This document shows, piece by piece, positions 18,690 to 27,972 of a DNA stretch of 64,000 nt (position 1 is its first letter; each line of letters starts with the position of its first letter). Source of the stretch: Roseiarcus sp963782255 (GTDB taxonomy: Bacteria; Pseudomonadota; Alphaproteobacteria; Rhizobiales; Beijerinckiaceae); assembly GCA_963782255.1 (NCBI GenBank), contig CAWAIS010000002.1, positions 124,001 to 188,000 on the forward strand. The letters run 5' to 3'. The translations under genes were made by a program, and so were the position numbers. The notes below the pieces were generated by a model that was not told the origin of the DNA, ran no database searches, and was given only the letters and a program-made list of their open reading frames with translations.

Positions 18690-19692
18690 GACAAGGGACG
18701 CAAAGGTCTGCGGTTCATTCTAACAAGGAGGATTGCGGAAATAAAAGAGGCGATATCGCGGGCCGAGGACCCATTCCCATCGTCTCTTCTCGATAGGCAG
18801 CGGGACCTCTTCAAGCTTGGCTACGACGAACAGCGCAGCAATATTTTCGACGCAACCAGTTCGTCAAAAGCTCGGGCCACGATTGGTTAACCGCAGGCGC
18901 GGGAACCGGCTGCGAGCCAAGCGTCGGCGATTGCGGTCTCGCCATCGCCGAGTCCTGAAGGGAAGGAGCGCACAAGATAAACGCTCAAAGTGAGGCCCCG
19001 CGCCCACAGAGGGTCGGCTGGGCGCGGGGCATTCCCCGTGCGTTCAAGCCCAGGGGAGTGCGCGACTCCTGGAGGATGCCGCTGCGGCACACTCGGCGAC
19101 GAGTAACATATATGCGGAGCGTCATGACGAAACCACCCTAGAATGTTCTGGATTCGCTGGATAAGTGACCGCCGAGGCTGCGTTCCTTCACACAACTTTA
19201 ATTCAGCAGTCCCAAGTCCACCCGCAGATCGGGCTCCTGAACTTCCTGATATGCAAAGCTTTTAAAGAGTGGCGCAGCCTGTGCGGTGTCGAAACTGTGG
19301 CGGGGATATGAAAAGACTGTGGCAATGCATTAAGGTTCTGTTAGTTTCCGCCGGCCGGGGCTGTGTGGGGCGTCGCAAGGGCCGCTGGCAATAGGGGGTC
19401 TGATGGCTCCGCTGGCGAAAGTCAGCGGAGCCATCTTTCGCTGGCTGGAGCGCTCTAACGAGGAAGGGTTCGATGGACTGCTCCGCGACAAGACGCGTCC
19501 CTCGCGCATCAAGCCGCTGGGCGCTGAGACGGCCGAGCGCATCGTCGCGCTGACGCTCGGGGAACTGCCGGAGGAAAGACCCATTGGACAGGCGCCCTGA
19601 TGGGCGAATCGCCGGATCGGCTTGGGTTCAATCGCCCTTCAGGTAGGCGACGTTCCACTTCAAGTAAGCAGCTTTGACTCTCTCCGGGAGAG
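18690..19692. repeat. Long direct repeat C, copy 1
   Basis: This ~1-kb block recurs in the same orientation at 31485-32514 with small indels. It includes the IS630 fragment and the edge of a DsbD-like fragment. Both copies are followed or preceded by IS110 remnants, so they appear to be duplicated pieces of one older degraded island. Confidence 0.75.
19403..19600 (+). pseudogene. IS630-family transposase N-terminal fragment
   Basis: Encodes 'VSGAIFRWLERSNEEGFDGL' and then 'LLRDKTRPSRIKPLG' and 'AERIVALTLGE', the standard helix-turn-helix and linker of IS630 transposases. It ends after 'LPEERP' where the catalytic domain should begin. A second copy in repeat C is at 32220. Confidence 0.7.
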
Positions 19693-19930
19693 GTAAGACC
19701 GTATGTCCGCCCGGTCAGTGAGGTGGCTCGTCCTACACTGCGCGCGTCCGAGGGTTGCTCGGACTGGCCGAGCCGATCCTCATCACATGAGGACGAGCCG
19801 TGGCGGCGAAGCTGAGGAACGCCATCGCAATTGCGGATGCCGGCCGCGACGGAGAGGTTCGCTTTTTTGGCGAGGTCGATGCCTCGGGCTGCGTCGCCAA
19901 CGGCGTCCAGATCAGCTGGTACAAGGAGTG
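19690..19930 (+). pseudogene. IS110-family left end and transposase N-terminal remnant
   Basis: The sequence from the non-coding left end through 'KLRNAIAIADAGRDGEVRFF' matches, in inverted orientation, the remnant at 27040-27390. This copy has lost ~30 bases covering 'KAFIGIDVA' with the first catalytic aspartate, and diverges after 'GEVDAS'. Dead remnant. Confidence 0.65.
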
Positions 19931-20139
19931 TGAGCGGCGCGCCGGGGCGCGCCTGTCGCCGCCGCCATTCCCGACGCCATCGTATCTGCGTCGCGCGTGC
20001 AATTCCGTACGTGGAACCTGTAGCTGCGCACGCCTGCCGATTTACTCCGCAGGCGCTCGCCGCGAGATTGTGTCAATGGCGCCGCGATTTTCCTCAAAAG
20101 TGGCGCCGCAAAATTCCCCAGTCTGGCGGGTCTGGGCGA

Positions 20140-21000
20140 TCAGCCGTTGGGGTGATCGGCTCCTCCGTTTTTTGGCGGCCGGCCACGGCGTTTCAGGGTC
20201 GGCGGAATGGATTTGGCGGTGGCGTGCGGCTTGAAGCGGACCGTCTCGGGCAAGAGGTCGGCGTGTTCGCGCAACCGATAGCTCGAGCCGTCGATCTGGA
20301 CGACGACGGCGTGGTGAAGAAGCCTGTCGAGGAGCGCGGTCGCGACGACGGAATCGCCGAATATGTCGCCCCACTCGGCGAAGCCGCGATTTGAGGTGAG
20401 GATCATCGCGCCCTTTTCGTAGCGGGCGTTGACGAGCTGGAAGAAAAGATTGCCGCCGCCCGCCGTAACGGGGAGGTAGCCGATCTCGTCGACGATGAGC
20501 AGTGCGAAGCGGCAGTAGTAGCGGATCCTCTCGCGAAGAGCGCCGTCGCGTTCGGCCTTGGCGAGCGTGGAGACGATGTCGGCGAGCGAGCTGAAGTAGA
20601 CGCTGCGGCCGGCTTTGACCGCCTCGACGCCAAGGGCGAGGCTCAAGTGTGTCTTGCCGGTCCCGGGCGGCCCTATCAGATGAACCGCTTCGGCGCGCTC
20701 GATGAACTGCAGTCCGGCGAGCGCCAGGACGCGGTTCCTGTCGAGCGAGGGCTGGAAGGCGAAGTCGAAACCGGCGAGGGTCTTGATCGCCGAGAGCCTC
20801 GCCATCTGGACCGCCATTCTGACGCGGCGGTTCTCGCGGGTGGTCAGTTCTTCGGTCAGCAAAGCGTCGATGGCCTCGACGGCGCCGATCTCGCCGCGCT
20901 CGATGCCGCGCAGGGTGACGTCGAGGACTTCCAGCGCCCGTGGCATCTTCAAGGCGACTAGGGTGGTCTTGACGCGCTCAATGACGGACGGAGCGCTCAT
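20140..21000 (-). CDS. istB: IS21 helper ATPase IstB
   Basis: 286 residues. AAA+-type ATPase with Walker A 'GPPGTGKTH' (~residue 110), Walker B 'ALLIVDEIGYLP' and the sensor 'ILTSNRGFAEWGDIFGD'. It assembles with IstA and activates strand transfer. Its ATG overlaps the istA stop (ATGA), so the two are translationally coupled. The basic C-terminal tail 'KRRGRPPKN' is normal for this subgroup. Confidence 0.92.
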   Translation of the reverse strand: MSAPSVIERVKTTLVALKMPRALEVLDVTLRGIERGEIGAVEAIDALLTEELTTRENRRVRMAVQMARLSAIKTLAGFDFAFQPSLDRNRVLALAGLQFIERAEAVHLIGPPGTGKTHLSLALGVEAVKAGRSVYFSSLADIVSTLAKAERDGALRERIRYYCRFALLIVDEIGYLPVTAGGGNLFFQLVNARYEKGAMILTSNRGFAEWGDIFGDSVVATALLDRLLHHAVVVQIDGSSYRLREHADLLPETVRFKPHATAKSIPPTLKRRGRPPKNGGADHPNG

Positions 21001-22253
21001 CGCGCGCCCCCGAAGCCTGCGAGACGCCGGCCGACGGCGGCGTAGAAGTCGAGCGAGCGACGGACGACGCGGTCGCCGGCGCGCATCAAGATCGGGGGTT
21101 CATCGCGCGGGCGCGGGGCCGAGTTGACGGGCTTGCGATGCGAGGGATCGAGCCGTTTCTCGCCGCGTCCTTCCAGAGGGGCGTGGATCGCGACGAGGGC
21201 GCCGTCCTCGAAGATGCGGATCTCGTCGGCGAGAACGTGAACATCGAAGATGCGCCGCCGCGTCGTGTCGGGCACGCTGTAGAGATTGCCGCCGACGCTG
21301 ACCATGCCTTCGTGCGAAGCGCGCCGCTCGAGCCGCAGCACTGCCCGATAGGGCGTGGCCGGCAAGGCTTTCAATGACGCCCGTTCCTCGGCGAAGGCCT
21401 CGTTGACGACCCTGTTGGTGGTCGCGTGCACGCGCGGATTGGCGACGGTATCGAGCCAATGACGGAGCTGTTCGTTCAGGTCGTCGAGGTTGCGGAACGC
21501 GCCGCCGAGAAAGAAGTCCTCGCGGATGTAGCGAAACGGCCGCTCGACCTTGCCCTTGGTTTTGGCCCGATTGGACCGGCAGGCGCGCGGCTGGAAGCCG
21601 TAATGGCGGGCGAGGTCGACGAGGGCGCGGTTGTAGATGACGAGTCCGTCGGCGTCCTCGCCGATGACCGCGGTCTTCATGCGATCGTAGAGGATCGTGC
21701 GAGGCGCGCCGCCGATCGCGTCGAGAGCAGCGATGTGGCAGCGCAGGACGCTTTGCAGATCCTGGTGGAGGACGAACCGCGCCCAGATCAGCCGGGAGTA
21801 ACCCAGCACCATCGAGAACAGCCAGACGATGCGCTTGACGCCCGGCTCGTCGACGAACTCGAGTTCGAACCGGGCGAAGTCGACTTGGGCCTGCTCGCCC
21901 GGCGGCGTCTCGAAGCGCACTTCGTATCCGGCGCTGCGAGCGGGCCGGATATCGCGCACGCGGTCGCGCACGACGCTGTAGCCGCCCAAGAAGCCGCGCT
22001 CCTTGATCTCCCGGAACAGACGCCGCGCGGTCAGGGCGGGATAGGCCGCCAGGCGTTCCCGCAAGTACACCTCGAAGCCATCGACGAGGCTCGGCGCCGG
22101 CGGGCGCTTCTTGTACGCCGGCGGCTCCAGCCCCTTGGCGACGTAGGTCCGGACGGTCTTTCGGTCGACGCCGACCTGCCGGGCGATGGCGCTGACCGAC
22201 AGGCCCTGGCGATGCAAATCCAGGATCATGACGAGTTCCCCAAGTTTGATCAC
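20997..22253 (-). CDS. istA: IS21 transposase IstA
   Basis: 418 residues from a GTG that has GGAGG upstream; an in-frame ATG 47 codons earlier would start inside the terminal repeats and is unlikely. The N-terminal helix-turn-helix is 'GLSVSAIARQVGVDRKTVR'. The rve/DDE core has 'QAQVDFARFELEF' (first D), 'TILYDRMKTAV' (second D) and 'KTKGKVERPFRYIRED' (E). The C-terminal beta-barrel has 'GGNLYSVP'. Confidence 0.92.
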   Translation of the reverse strand: MIKLGELVMILDLHRQGLSVSAIARQVGVDRKTVRTYVAKGLEPPAYKKRPPAPSLVDGFEVYLRERLAAYPALTARRLFREIKERGFLGGYSVVRDRVRDIRPARSAGYEVRFETPPGEQAQVDFARFELEFVDEPGVKRIVWLFSMVLGYSRLIWARFVLHQDLQSVLRCHIAALDAIGGAPRTILYDRMKTAVIGEDADGLVIYNRALVDLARHYGFQPRACRSNRAKTKGKVERPFRYIREDFFLGGAFRNLDDLNEQLRHWLDTVANPRVHATTNRVVNEAFAEERASLKALPATPYRAVLRLERRASHEGMVSVGGNLYSVPDTTRRRIFDVHVLADEIRIFEDGALVAIHAPLEGRGEKRLDPSHRKPVNSAPRPRDEPPILMRAGDRVVRRSLDFYAAVGRRLAGFGGAR

Positions 22254-22417
22254 CAGGTCCTCCCTCCCGCCAGCAGGAGGAGCCTCGGTGATTCGGTGCG
22301 GCCGCCGACCGTCCCGGGCATGCCCGGGACGGCCGGCAGTCACGAAAACTGGGGAAATTTCAAATGTCACAAGTGGGGAGAATTGCTCCGCCACTCACAG
22401 ATTGTGAGACCTTGGGC

Positions 22418-23059
22418 TTATGCCAGTATGAGTTCCTTGGCGCCTGGCTCAAGAACGGAGCCTTCGATCCCAGACCCATCGCGTAACGCGCGCTGGAAGG
22501 CCTCTCCGGTGTCGAACAGTCCCGCATAACTCATCGTCTCGCCAATGCGACAGGGTGTTCCAATGATTTGCGGCTTGCACCCCGCTGCCTTCAAGACGCG
22601 GAAAGTTGGCCCGTCACAAACGGCGACGATCTGAGTCAAGCCGGCGAGCGTAGCGACCTCGCCGATCCCCACAAGCAGTTCTGCAAGAGCGTAATTGACA
22701 CCGCCTCTGGTGCGTTCCGGCTGGCCCTCTCTAGCGATCACGCAAATGCGCGAAGCCTCCCAAATTGTGGCGCTTTCGATGACCTCACCATGATCAAGCA
22801 AGCACGAAAAAATGTCACGGAGCATATTTAGCCCAGTTGTTGGTAGTAATCGTAATGAACCCCAATATTTGCCGGAGTCTGGGTCGACGGAAACAATATA
22901 TAGTGGACTTTCGTCGTCAAAGCGATCTCTCTCATATCCACTCTTTACAATAACGTCCCATCCAAGACGCTCATAGAACGTTTGTGCTCTGCAACGAAAC
23001 ATTGCGTCAATCTCATTTGGAAATGATACTGCGCGTGCTCCTTGAATTAGCCGAATCAT
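22418..23059 (-). CDS. luxI: Acyl-homoserine-lactone synthase (LuxI family)
   Basis: 213 residues. It makes an N-acyl-homoserine lactone from SAM and an acyl carrier. The family's conserved residues are in place: R and F in 'FRCRAQTFYERLGW', the tryptophan of the same segment, D-x2-D in 'ERDRFDDE', 'GSLRLLPTT' and the catalytic-core 'WEASRICV' (E and R). The acyl-pocket region follows. GAGGGGGCGAG lies just before the ATG. The luxR gene lies 90 bases upstream on the same strand, the usual arrangement. I found no convincing lux box. The IS21 sits right after the stop and may supply or block downstream transcription. Confidence 0.93.
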   Translation of the reverse strand: MIRLIQGARAVSFPNEIDAMFRCRAQTFYERLGWDVIVKSGYERDRFDDESPLYIVSVDPDSGKYWGSLRLLPTTGLNMLRDIFSCLLDHGEVIESATIWEASRICVIAREGQPERTRGGVNYALAELLVGIGEVATLAGLTQIVAVCDGPTFRVLKAAGCKPQIIGTPCRIGETMSYAGLFDTGEAFQRALRDGSGIEGSVLEPGAKELILA

Positions 23060-23149
23060 TTGCTCGCCCCCTCGTTAAAAGCGAGGCGATATTAACCAAA
23101 ACGATCTTTAGAGCAATATTATGCCGTTACGTCATTGTCATAATAAATT

Positions 23150-23890
23150 TTATCTAGAATGATCTGGAGAAATAGCTCCCGTAGCGATAGCAATGGCGAC
23201 CGCTTGAGTCAAGCTAACGCAACGCAATTTGTGGCGGGCATTGTCCAAATAAAGATTTACTACGCTAGGCGATACGCAAACTTCTTCCGCAATATCATTG
23301 ATGCTTCTTTGCCTTGCAAACAAAATAAGGTATCTCTTTTCGTTTTCAGATAGAGCTGGGGGGAACGGAGGCGCCTTCCTTGTGAAGCTCGCGGCCGAGT
23401 TGATAAGCGCGGCCATTGACTGAAGCGCAGTCATATTGTTCTTTTTATATTTCGACCATTTCCGCTTTGAATGATCACTTGTGAAGGACACCAAGGCAAA
23501 ACCACCGTCTCGATTGCGAACCGGGAGTGAGACGCCGTTGCGTCCAATGTCATGAGCAGTTGCGTCATCAAAAAAGGCGGCGATATTAGAGTCGTCCGTT
23601 CTTATTTCGTCCCAGTCAAAGGGAGTGACGCAAGCGCACCCAAATGTCACAACTGGATCGATGAGAAAATAACTTCGTTCTGAATAGTGATTTTGCCAGG
23701 CAATTGGAAAAGTTACAATGGTGTTTATTATTCTAGAATCTGAATGAGAGACAAAACGTACGTATGAAATATGGCGTACGTCCATCGCCGCCGCGACATT
23801 CTCCAATACTTCTTCCAAGGTTTGCAGACATTGGCCTCGCAAGAAATCGGTTAAAAGCATAGCGGTGGAATCTGTGATGACGCTCGTCAT
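23150..23890 (-). CDS. luxR: LuxR-family AHL-responsive transcription regulator
   Basis: 246 residues. The autoinducer-binding domain (residues ~20-165) has 'AWQNHYSERSYFLIDPVV' with the conserved W, Y and D-P contact residues, and 'GVSLPVRNRDGGFALVSF' with the conserved glycine. The C-terminal GerE helix-turn-helix includes 'LSENEKRYLILFARQRSI', 'DIAEEVCVSPSVVNLYLDNA' and 'RHKLRCVSLTQAV'. It most likely binds the signal of the adjacent LuxI and controls luxI. Intact length. Confidence 0.92.
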   Translation of the reverse strand: MTSVITDSTAMLLTDFLRGQCLQTLEEVLENVAAAMDVRHISYVRFVSHSDSRIINTIVTFPIAWQNHYSERSYFLIDPVVTFGCACVTPFDWDEIRTDDSNIAAFFDDATAHDIGRNGVSLPVRNRDGGFALVSFTSDHSKRKWSKYKKNNMTALQSMAALINSAASFTRKAPPFPPALSENEKRYLILFARQRSINDIAEEVCVSPSVVNLYLDNARHKLRCVSLTQAVAIAIATGAISPDHSR

Positions 23891-24314
23891 AAGTGGGCCC
23901 TTGCGTTACGCTGGATAATCAACGATGGATCTCATGGTTTTCATCGCGGGGCCCGTGTGTGTACAATCCAAGGCGGCACGCTCCACTAGCTAGGGACGAA
24001 CGTTGTCGAGCCAGACGCGGGCGGCGGCGAACCACGGCCTGTGACGCGCTCGCAACAATGGACCAATTAATAACGTATGATACGAAAAATTCTGGATGAC
24101 AAATTCGGGCAGCCCACTCGTCTCGCGTGGGCGACGATTTCATCCCAACCTGCCGGCGTGGCGTCGGAAGCGCTTTTTCGGCTTGCGGGCAACCACGCCT
24201 TCACCAAGCCCGGGCTTCGATCCTGTCTTTCGCGATCCGATGTCAAGATCTTCGACGCGAGGATCCTTGTAGGTCGGAACCGAAATTTGCCGCGGCGCGA
24301 CCGAGGCTCTCTGT
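23891..24314. other. Spacer between the two luxR genes; no supportable gene
   Basis: About 420 bases with no recognisable domain, RNA or repeat. Confidence 0.35.
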
Positions 24315-25192
24315 TCACGCGTGTCGAAAGGCCGCGCTGGCGGCCGTCATCGTCTCCGGCCTCGGCGCATCTATTTCCGTCCCTCCCGCCTCGGAATATG
24401 CCATTGGATCTGTGCCCTTCAGCGCTTGCTCCGGTATTAGGCCAGCTGCGATTGCGGCGGCGACCGCATGCGTCACGTTAGCACATCCGAGCTTGTGTCT
24501 CGCGTTTTCTAGGTACGTTTTCACGCTTGCGTACGATAGATTCATGATATTTGCAGTGTCATTGGCCGTCTTACCGCGCGCCGCCCACGCCAACGCCTGC
24601 TCCTCTCGTCTCGTGAGTTCGATTGCGTTTGAGGGAAGCCTAGTTCTGATGTTGGATGCGACGTCAATCAGGCATGCCAGAGTTTGAAGCTTCCCCATAT
24701 AACGCAGTATGTACTCATCCCACTCAGGGTCCGCCAGATCGCTGGTAAAGGACATTCCACCCCATTTGGTTTATTGCGCACCGGAATTGTGACGCCGTTC
24801 ACCCCGATCCCATGGTAGGCCGCATCGGCCAAGAACGCGGAAGTTTTCGGCGACGAATTTCGGAACGATCGCCAGTCAAAAGGCATCGAGGCTGTCAATC
24901 CAATTACGCAAACCGGGTCGACCTCATGATAACTGCGATGAAAATACCGAAGTTGCCAGTGCATTGGATAGGTGACTAAGGCGGCCAACAAGGTAACATC
25001 TTCGCTTCTTTTCGCGTCAAACCGCACGTATGATAAGTGTTTCAACTCAAGCGTCGAAACTATTTGCTTCACAATTGCTGTTACGTTGTCTTTTTTCTGG
25101 CCAAGCGCCACCGCTGCCAGCGTTCGACAGGCTCGGTCGAACCTGTCTGAGAGCTCGTTCCACGAGTTAGTACGGACGGTTGTCTCTGGCAC
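24315..25192 (-). pseudogene. Second LuxR-family regulator, single frameshift
   Basis: The first part (25192 to ~24760) encodes an autoinducer-binding domain with 'MHWQLRYFHRSYHEVDPVCV' and 'GVNGVTIPVRNKPNGV'. The second part, shifted by one base, continues with 'GMSFTSDLADPEWDEYI' and a full helix-turn-helix, 'LTRREEQALAWAARGKTAND', 'YASVKTYLENARHKLGCANV'. Alignment with the neighbouring LuxR puts a one-base loss near 24757, at 'NGV/GMSF'. Similarity between the two regulators suggests a duplication, or a second receptor that has been lost. Sequencing error cannot be excluded. Confidence 0.8.
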
Positions 25193-25409
25193 CGTAAACC
25201 CCCAATGTTACTTCATCTTTGGCGTAAGCGACTAGCCAAGCCGCAGCGGGATCGATTGTTCCGGTAACTTCGATGCATAATTCGAGGATGTCGACGCAGA
25301 CCGAAAGAAGCTTCGCCGCTCGGACGTGCGGATCGGTCGGAGGCAACTTCGGCAGCTCGGGCATGTTTTGCGCCCGGTTTGGATTCGATGACTTGACTTT
25401 TCTTGACAT
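25167..25409 (-). CDS. Small hypothetical protein upstream of the second luxR
   Basis: 80 codons ending 26 bases inside the start of the broken luxR. A helical stretch 'RAAKLLSVCVDILELCIEV' is followed by 'DPAAAWLVAYAKDEVTLG'. Short helical proteins beside luxR/luxI genes are common in this group of bacteria, but I do not recognise this one. Could be chance. Confidence 0.35.
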   Translation of the reverse strand: MSRKVKSSNPNRAQNMPELPKLPPTDPHVRAAKLLSVCVDILELCIEVTGTIDPAAAWLVAYAKDEVTLGVYGARDNRPY

Positions 25410-25900
25410 AAACGTGTCCCCACAGTGTAAACATTACACGCTCGCCATGATGTCGGCAATGCAGAAATCAGCAAGGATCGAATTTTGCGAGAACAAAAAG
25501 AGAACCTATGCAACTGAGCAGTTGCATAATTGGCGGCGGATGATTTTTACGCTAAGTTCTATTCTTTTTGTCGTACTTAGTTTTATTCTGATGAGCCGCG
25601 GTTTTATTGCGATGAACCGCATGTAAAGCAATAATAGGGGACTAACGGCCTATAGGCAAAGTGCTATTTCGGAACGGCGAAGTCCAGTTTGTAACGCTCG
25701 GCCCCCAAATAGCGTGAGTCGGGCCGGTGGTTCGGTGATAGACTCCGGAAGGCACGACGTCGGGTCAGCGACAAAATGCCTAGCTCGTAACGTTACCAAA
25801 ATAGTGCGAAGTTCCGATGATCTTCCAATTACAACCTAACAGGCTGCTGAAAAAGTCGGCCAATGGTCCGCTGGCGTTTGTTCTTGTCGCATGATTCCCT
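25410..25900. other. No supportable gene
   Basis: A 59-codon frame near 25450-25626 has one hydrophobic segment but a poor ribosome site. The rest looks like IS-end debris. Confidence 0.3.
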
Positions 25901-26128
25901 GTGGCGCGGCGAATCGCGAGGGAGTTCCATGCGGGGCGAGGATCGGACGACGGGACGCATGTGATCACGGCGTCTGGCGACAAGACGGCGCGGGTGTGGG
26001 ATTTGCGGGGCGAGCGGTCGAGCTTCGTCGCCCTCAAGGGGCGCCGCGGTCCGGTCCGCTCCGCGCGGTTCGTCCCATCCGCCGACACCGTGGCCACATG
26101 CATCCCGTCGGCGCTGGTTTTTCGCTGC
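25901..26128 (+). pseudogene. WD40-repeat fragment
   Basis: Encodes 'DGTHVITASGDKTARVWDL' followed by a second blade start 'GPVRSARFVPSADTVAT'. This is one and a half WD40 blades, as in large bacterial NTPase/WD40 proteins. It has no proper start or end and runs directly into repeat A. Confidence 0.7.
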
Positions 26129-26305
26129 CTCCTAGGATTGCCCGTCATGGCGTGGTCTGCGTTCCAGCCCGCTAACGGCGGACTCATTTGGGTTGAGCAG
26201 CCCGGAGACTACGTCGACCCAATTCCAACCACTCCACAAAGGGGCCGGTAGAAAAGCACGCCCCGCGCAATATACCGAGGGGCGCGTATAAGGTCTTACC
26301 AAGCG

Positions 26306-26572
26306 CTAGTGGCTTTCGATTTCCTGCGAATGCCGGATCGGGGATTGACGCGAGGCTGAACGGATCGATTCGCAAATATGGAACATTGTCATGTCTAGGA
26401 AATACAAAAGGCTTTCGTCGCGTGATTTGCCGGCGAGCTCCCGAATTTTACCCAATCTGTTGGCAACCTCCACCAGAATATCCGTTTCAGACTTATACTT
26501 ACGCTTTTTATCGCTCTCGCGCGTCGCGCGCGCTGCAACCCCCGGCTCTCCTGCACCAAAGTTCAGAAACAT
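26306..26572 (-). CDS. Small helical hypothetical protein A
   Basis: 88 residues starting 'MFLNFGAGEPGVAARATRES' with a strong GAGGGGG Shine-Dalgarno six bases before the ATG. A basic linker 'DKKRKYKSE' precedes a predicted helix pair, 'TDILVEVANRLGKIRELAG' and 'LLYFLDMTMFHICESIRSA'. The second helix resembles the 'LLAYLIDMAL'-type motif of short proteins often found near quorum-sensing genes in Hyphomicrobiales; this is a pattern resemblance only. The copy in repeat A at 2.3 kb is frameshifted. Confidence 0.55.
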   Translation of the reverse strand: MFLNFGAGEPGVAARATRESDKKRKYKSETDILVEVANRLGKIRELAGKSRDESLLYFLDMTMFHICESIRSASRQSPIRHSQEIESH

Positions 26573-26725
26573 GTGGAATCCCCCTCTTGTAGACAGACGT
26601 TGCCGATCTGCCCTCTTTGGCTTTCAGGAACCTTACTCCGAATAACTACGACCCCGGTTCGGTGTCCCCGGCCTCCAAAGTGTTGACGACGATAACACAG
26701 CTTTGAGCCTCTGAACACAATTATT

Positions 26726-26956
26726 TCATTCATACGCCGCAGTTTTGACAAAATGTCGTAACTTAGAAAACATCTCATTGCGCTGTTTGGCCTTGTGAAT
26801 TCTGGCCTTTCTCAGAAGGTCCTCATCTATTTCTTCAGTCAACCCCAAAGCCCGCTCAATAAGATGTGACAGCATTTTAATGTCTATCAGCTGAGCAGCC
26901 GAGCTTGCTTTCCTCAATCCAGAAATGACATCTGACAGCATATGGACTCTCGACAT
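26726..26956 (-). CDS. Small helical hypothetical protein B (copy 2)
   Basis: 76 residues, differing from the copy at 2720 by only a few residues ('MSRVHMLSDVISGLRK' against 'MSRADMLSDVISRLRK'). It is transcribed in the same direction as protein A and lies ~150 bases upstream of it, so the pair could be one transcription unit. Function unknown. Confidence 0.5.
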   Translation of the reverse strand: MSRVHMLSDVISGLRKASSAAQLIDIKMLSHLIERALGLTEEIDEDLLRKARIHKAKQRNEMFSKLRHFVKTAAYE

Positions 26957-27035
26957 TTGTTGCTATTTTACAACCACGGTGTCTCCGGACAAAATAAATT
27001 GTTCGGCGAATGTAGACAAAGCTAACAGAAACTTC

Positions 27036-27279
27036 CAACGGCACTCGTGGCCAAGCTAGCGGATGAGCCGATAAAGCCCGTACGCCGTCGGTCCTGCCTC
27101 GTAGCAGAAATGCGCTCGATCGCGGCGATCCGCTGAACGACATGGCGCATGCTCGAGCCCGAGGCATCGACCTCGCCAAAGAAGCGAACCTCTCCGTCGC
27201 GGCCGGCATCCGCAATTGCGATGGCGTTCCTCAGCTTCGCGACATCGATTCCGATAAAGGCTTTCCTACAATCCGCCAC
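27036..27279 (-). pseudogene. IS110-family transposase N-terminal remnant
   Basis: From a GTG it encodes 'KAFIGIDVAKLRNAIAIADA', with the first RuvC-type aspartate, then 'EVRFFGEVDASGSSMRHVVQ' and, after a frameshift, 'FCYEAGPTAYGLYRLIR'. It ends at 'LGHECRW'. About 110 bases of non-coding IS110 left end precede it (to ~27390). The DEDD domain is incomplete. Confidence 0.7.
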
Positions 27280-27972
27280 GGCTCGTCCTCCTGTGATGAG
27301 GATCGGCTCGGCCAGTCCGAGCAACCCTCGGACGCGCAGGGTAGGGCGAGCCGCCTCCCGACCGGGCGGACATACGGTCTTACGATTTGGTATCGAACGA
27401 ACGCAGCAGCTTTCTGGCGGAATCGAAGGCCGTCCCGTCGGCAAGCAGTGCCGAAAATTCAGCATCAAAGGCTTATCCCTGAGCTTCCGGCATAAGTGTG
27501 CCGCAGCAAGCGGCGTGAGAGATGGGGGTAGGTCCCCCGCGATCGGCTTGCAGGAGCGGGTCGCAAACCACCGTATGCGGCGCTGGTCAAAAGCCGGGGT
27601 CGTGAGCGTTACGGAAAAGGCGCTGCTCTAAGGCGTCAGGTGGGAGACAGGAAGGCGAACACCCGTGAACCGCCATTCAAGTGTCGAAAGTGCTCAGATG
27701 ACGTCGAAACCGGTGAGTGATGTTGCGCCGGGATCAGTCTGGACGATGCCTGCTTACGGTCCAGACGGCGTCCGGCATAGAGGCGGCGCGATCCTGTTTC
27801 GGGCTCTTGCGGTGAACTGCGGGAACCTTCGGCGGCGATGCCAAGCGAAAGGCCCAAGTCTCAAAAGCGAGGCCGATAGTAGCGAAGCGCCGCCAAGGGA
27901 CGGAGCCGTCCGTAGTAGTGTCGAGACCGCTGTAATGGCGGGGGAGCGAAGGGACGGCGTCATCTGGCGGGC

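Larger units (their letters stand above)
20071..22399 (-). mobile_element. IS21-family insertion sequence, copy 1 (2329 bp)
   Basis: Ends are TGTCAATGGCGCCGCGATTT (left) and, read inward from the right, TGTGAGTGGCGGAGCAATTC. Each is followed by a second CCCCAGT-containing repeat, as usual for IS21. GATTG flanks both sides (20066-20070 and 22400-22404), a 5-bp target duplication. It landed 13 bases after the luxI stop codon, so it did not break that gene. Confidence 0.9.
26128..26995. repeat. Long direct repeat A, copy 2
   Basis: Second copy of the block at 2125-2990. Both small genes are open in this copy. Confidence 0.85.

Noticed and set aside
21426..22529. 367-codon plus-strand frame opposite IS21 istA
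   Set aside because: Antisense to a clear transposase gene, low-complexity Asp/Ala/Val composition, no domain.
23060..23149. Possible lux box between luxR and luxI
   Set aside because: No 18-20-bp palindrome of the usual type could be seen; short inverted pieces were no better than chance.
25450..25626. Small one-helix membrane protein
   Set aside because: A hydrophobic stretch exists, but no ribosome site, no neighbour logic and very short length.
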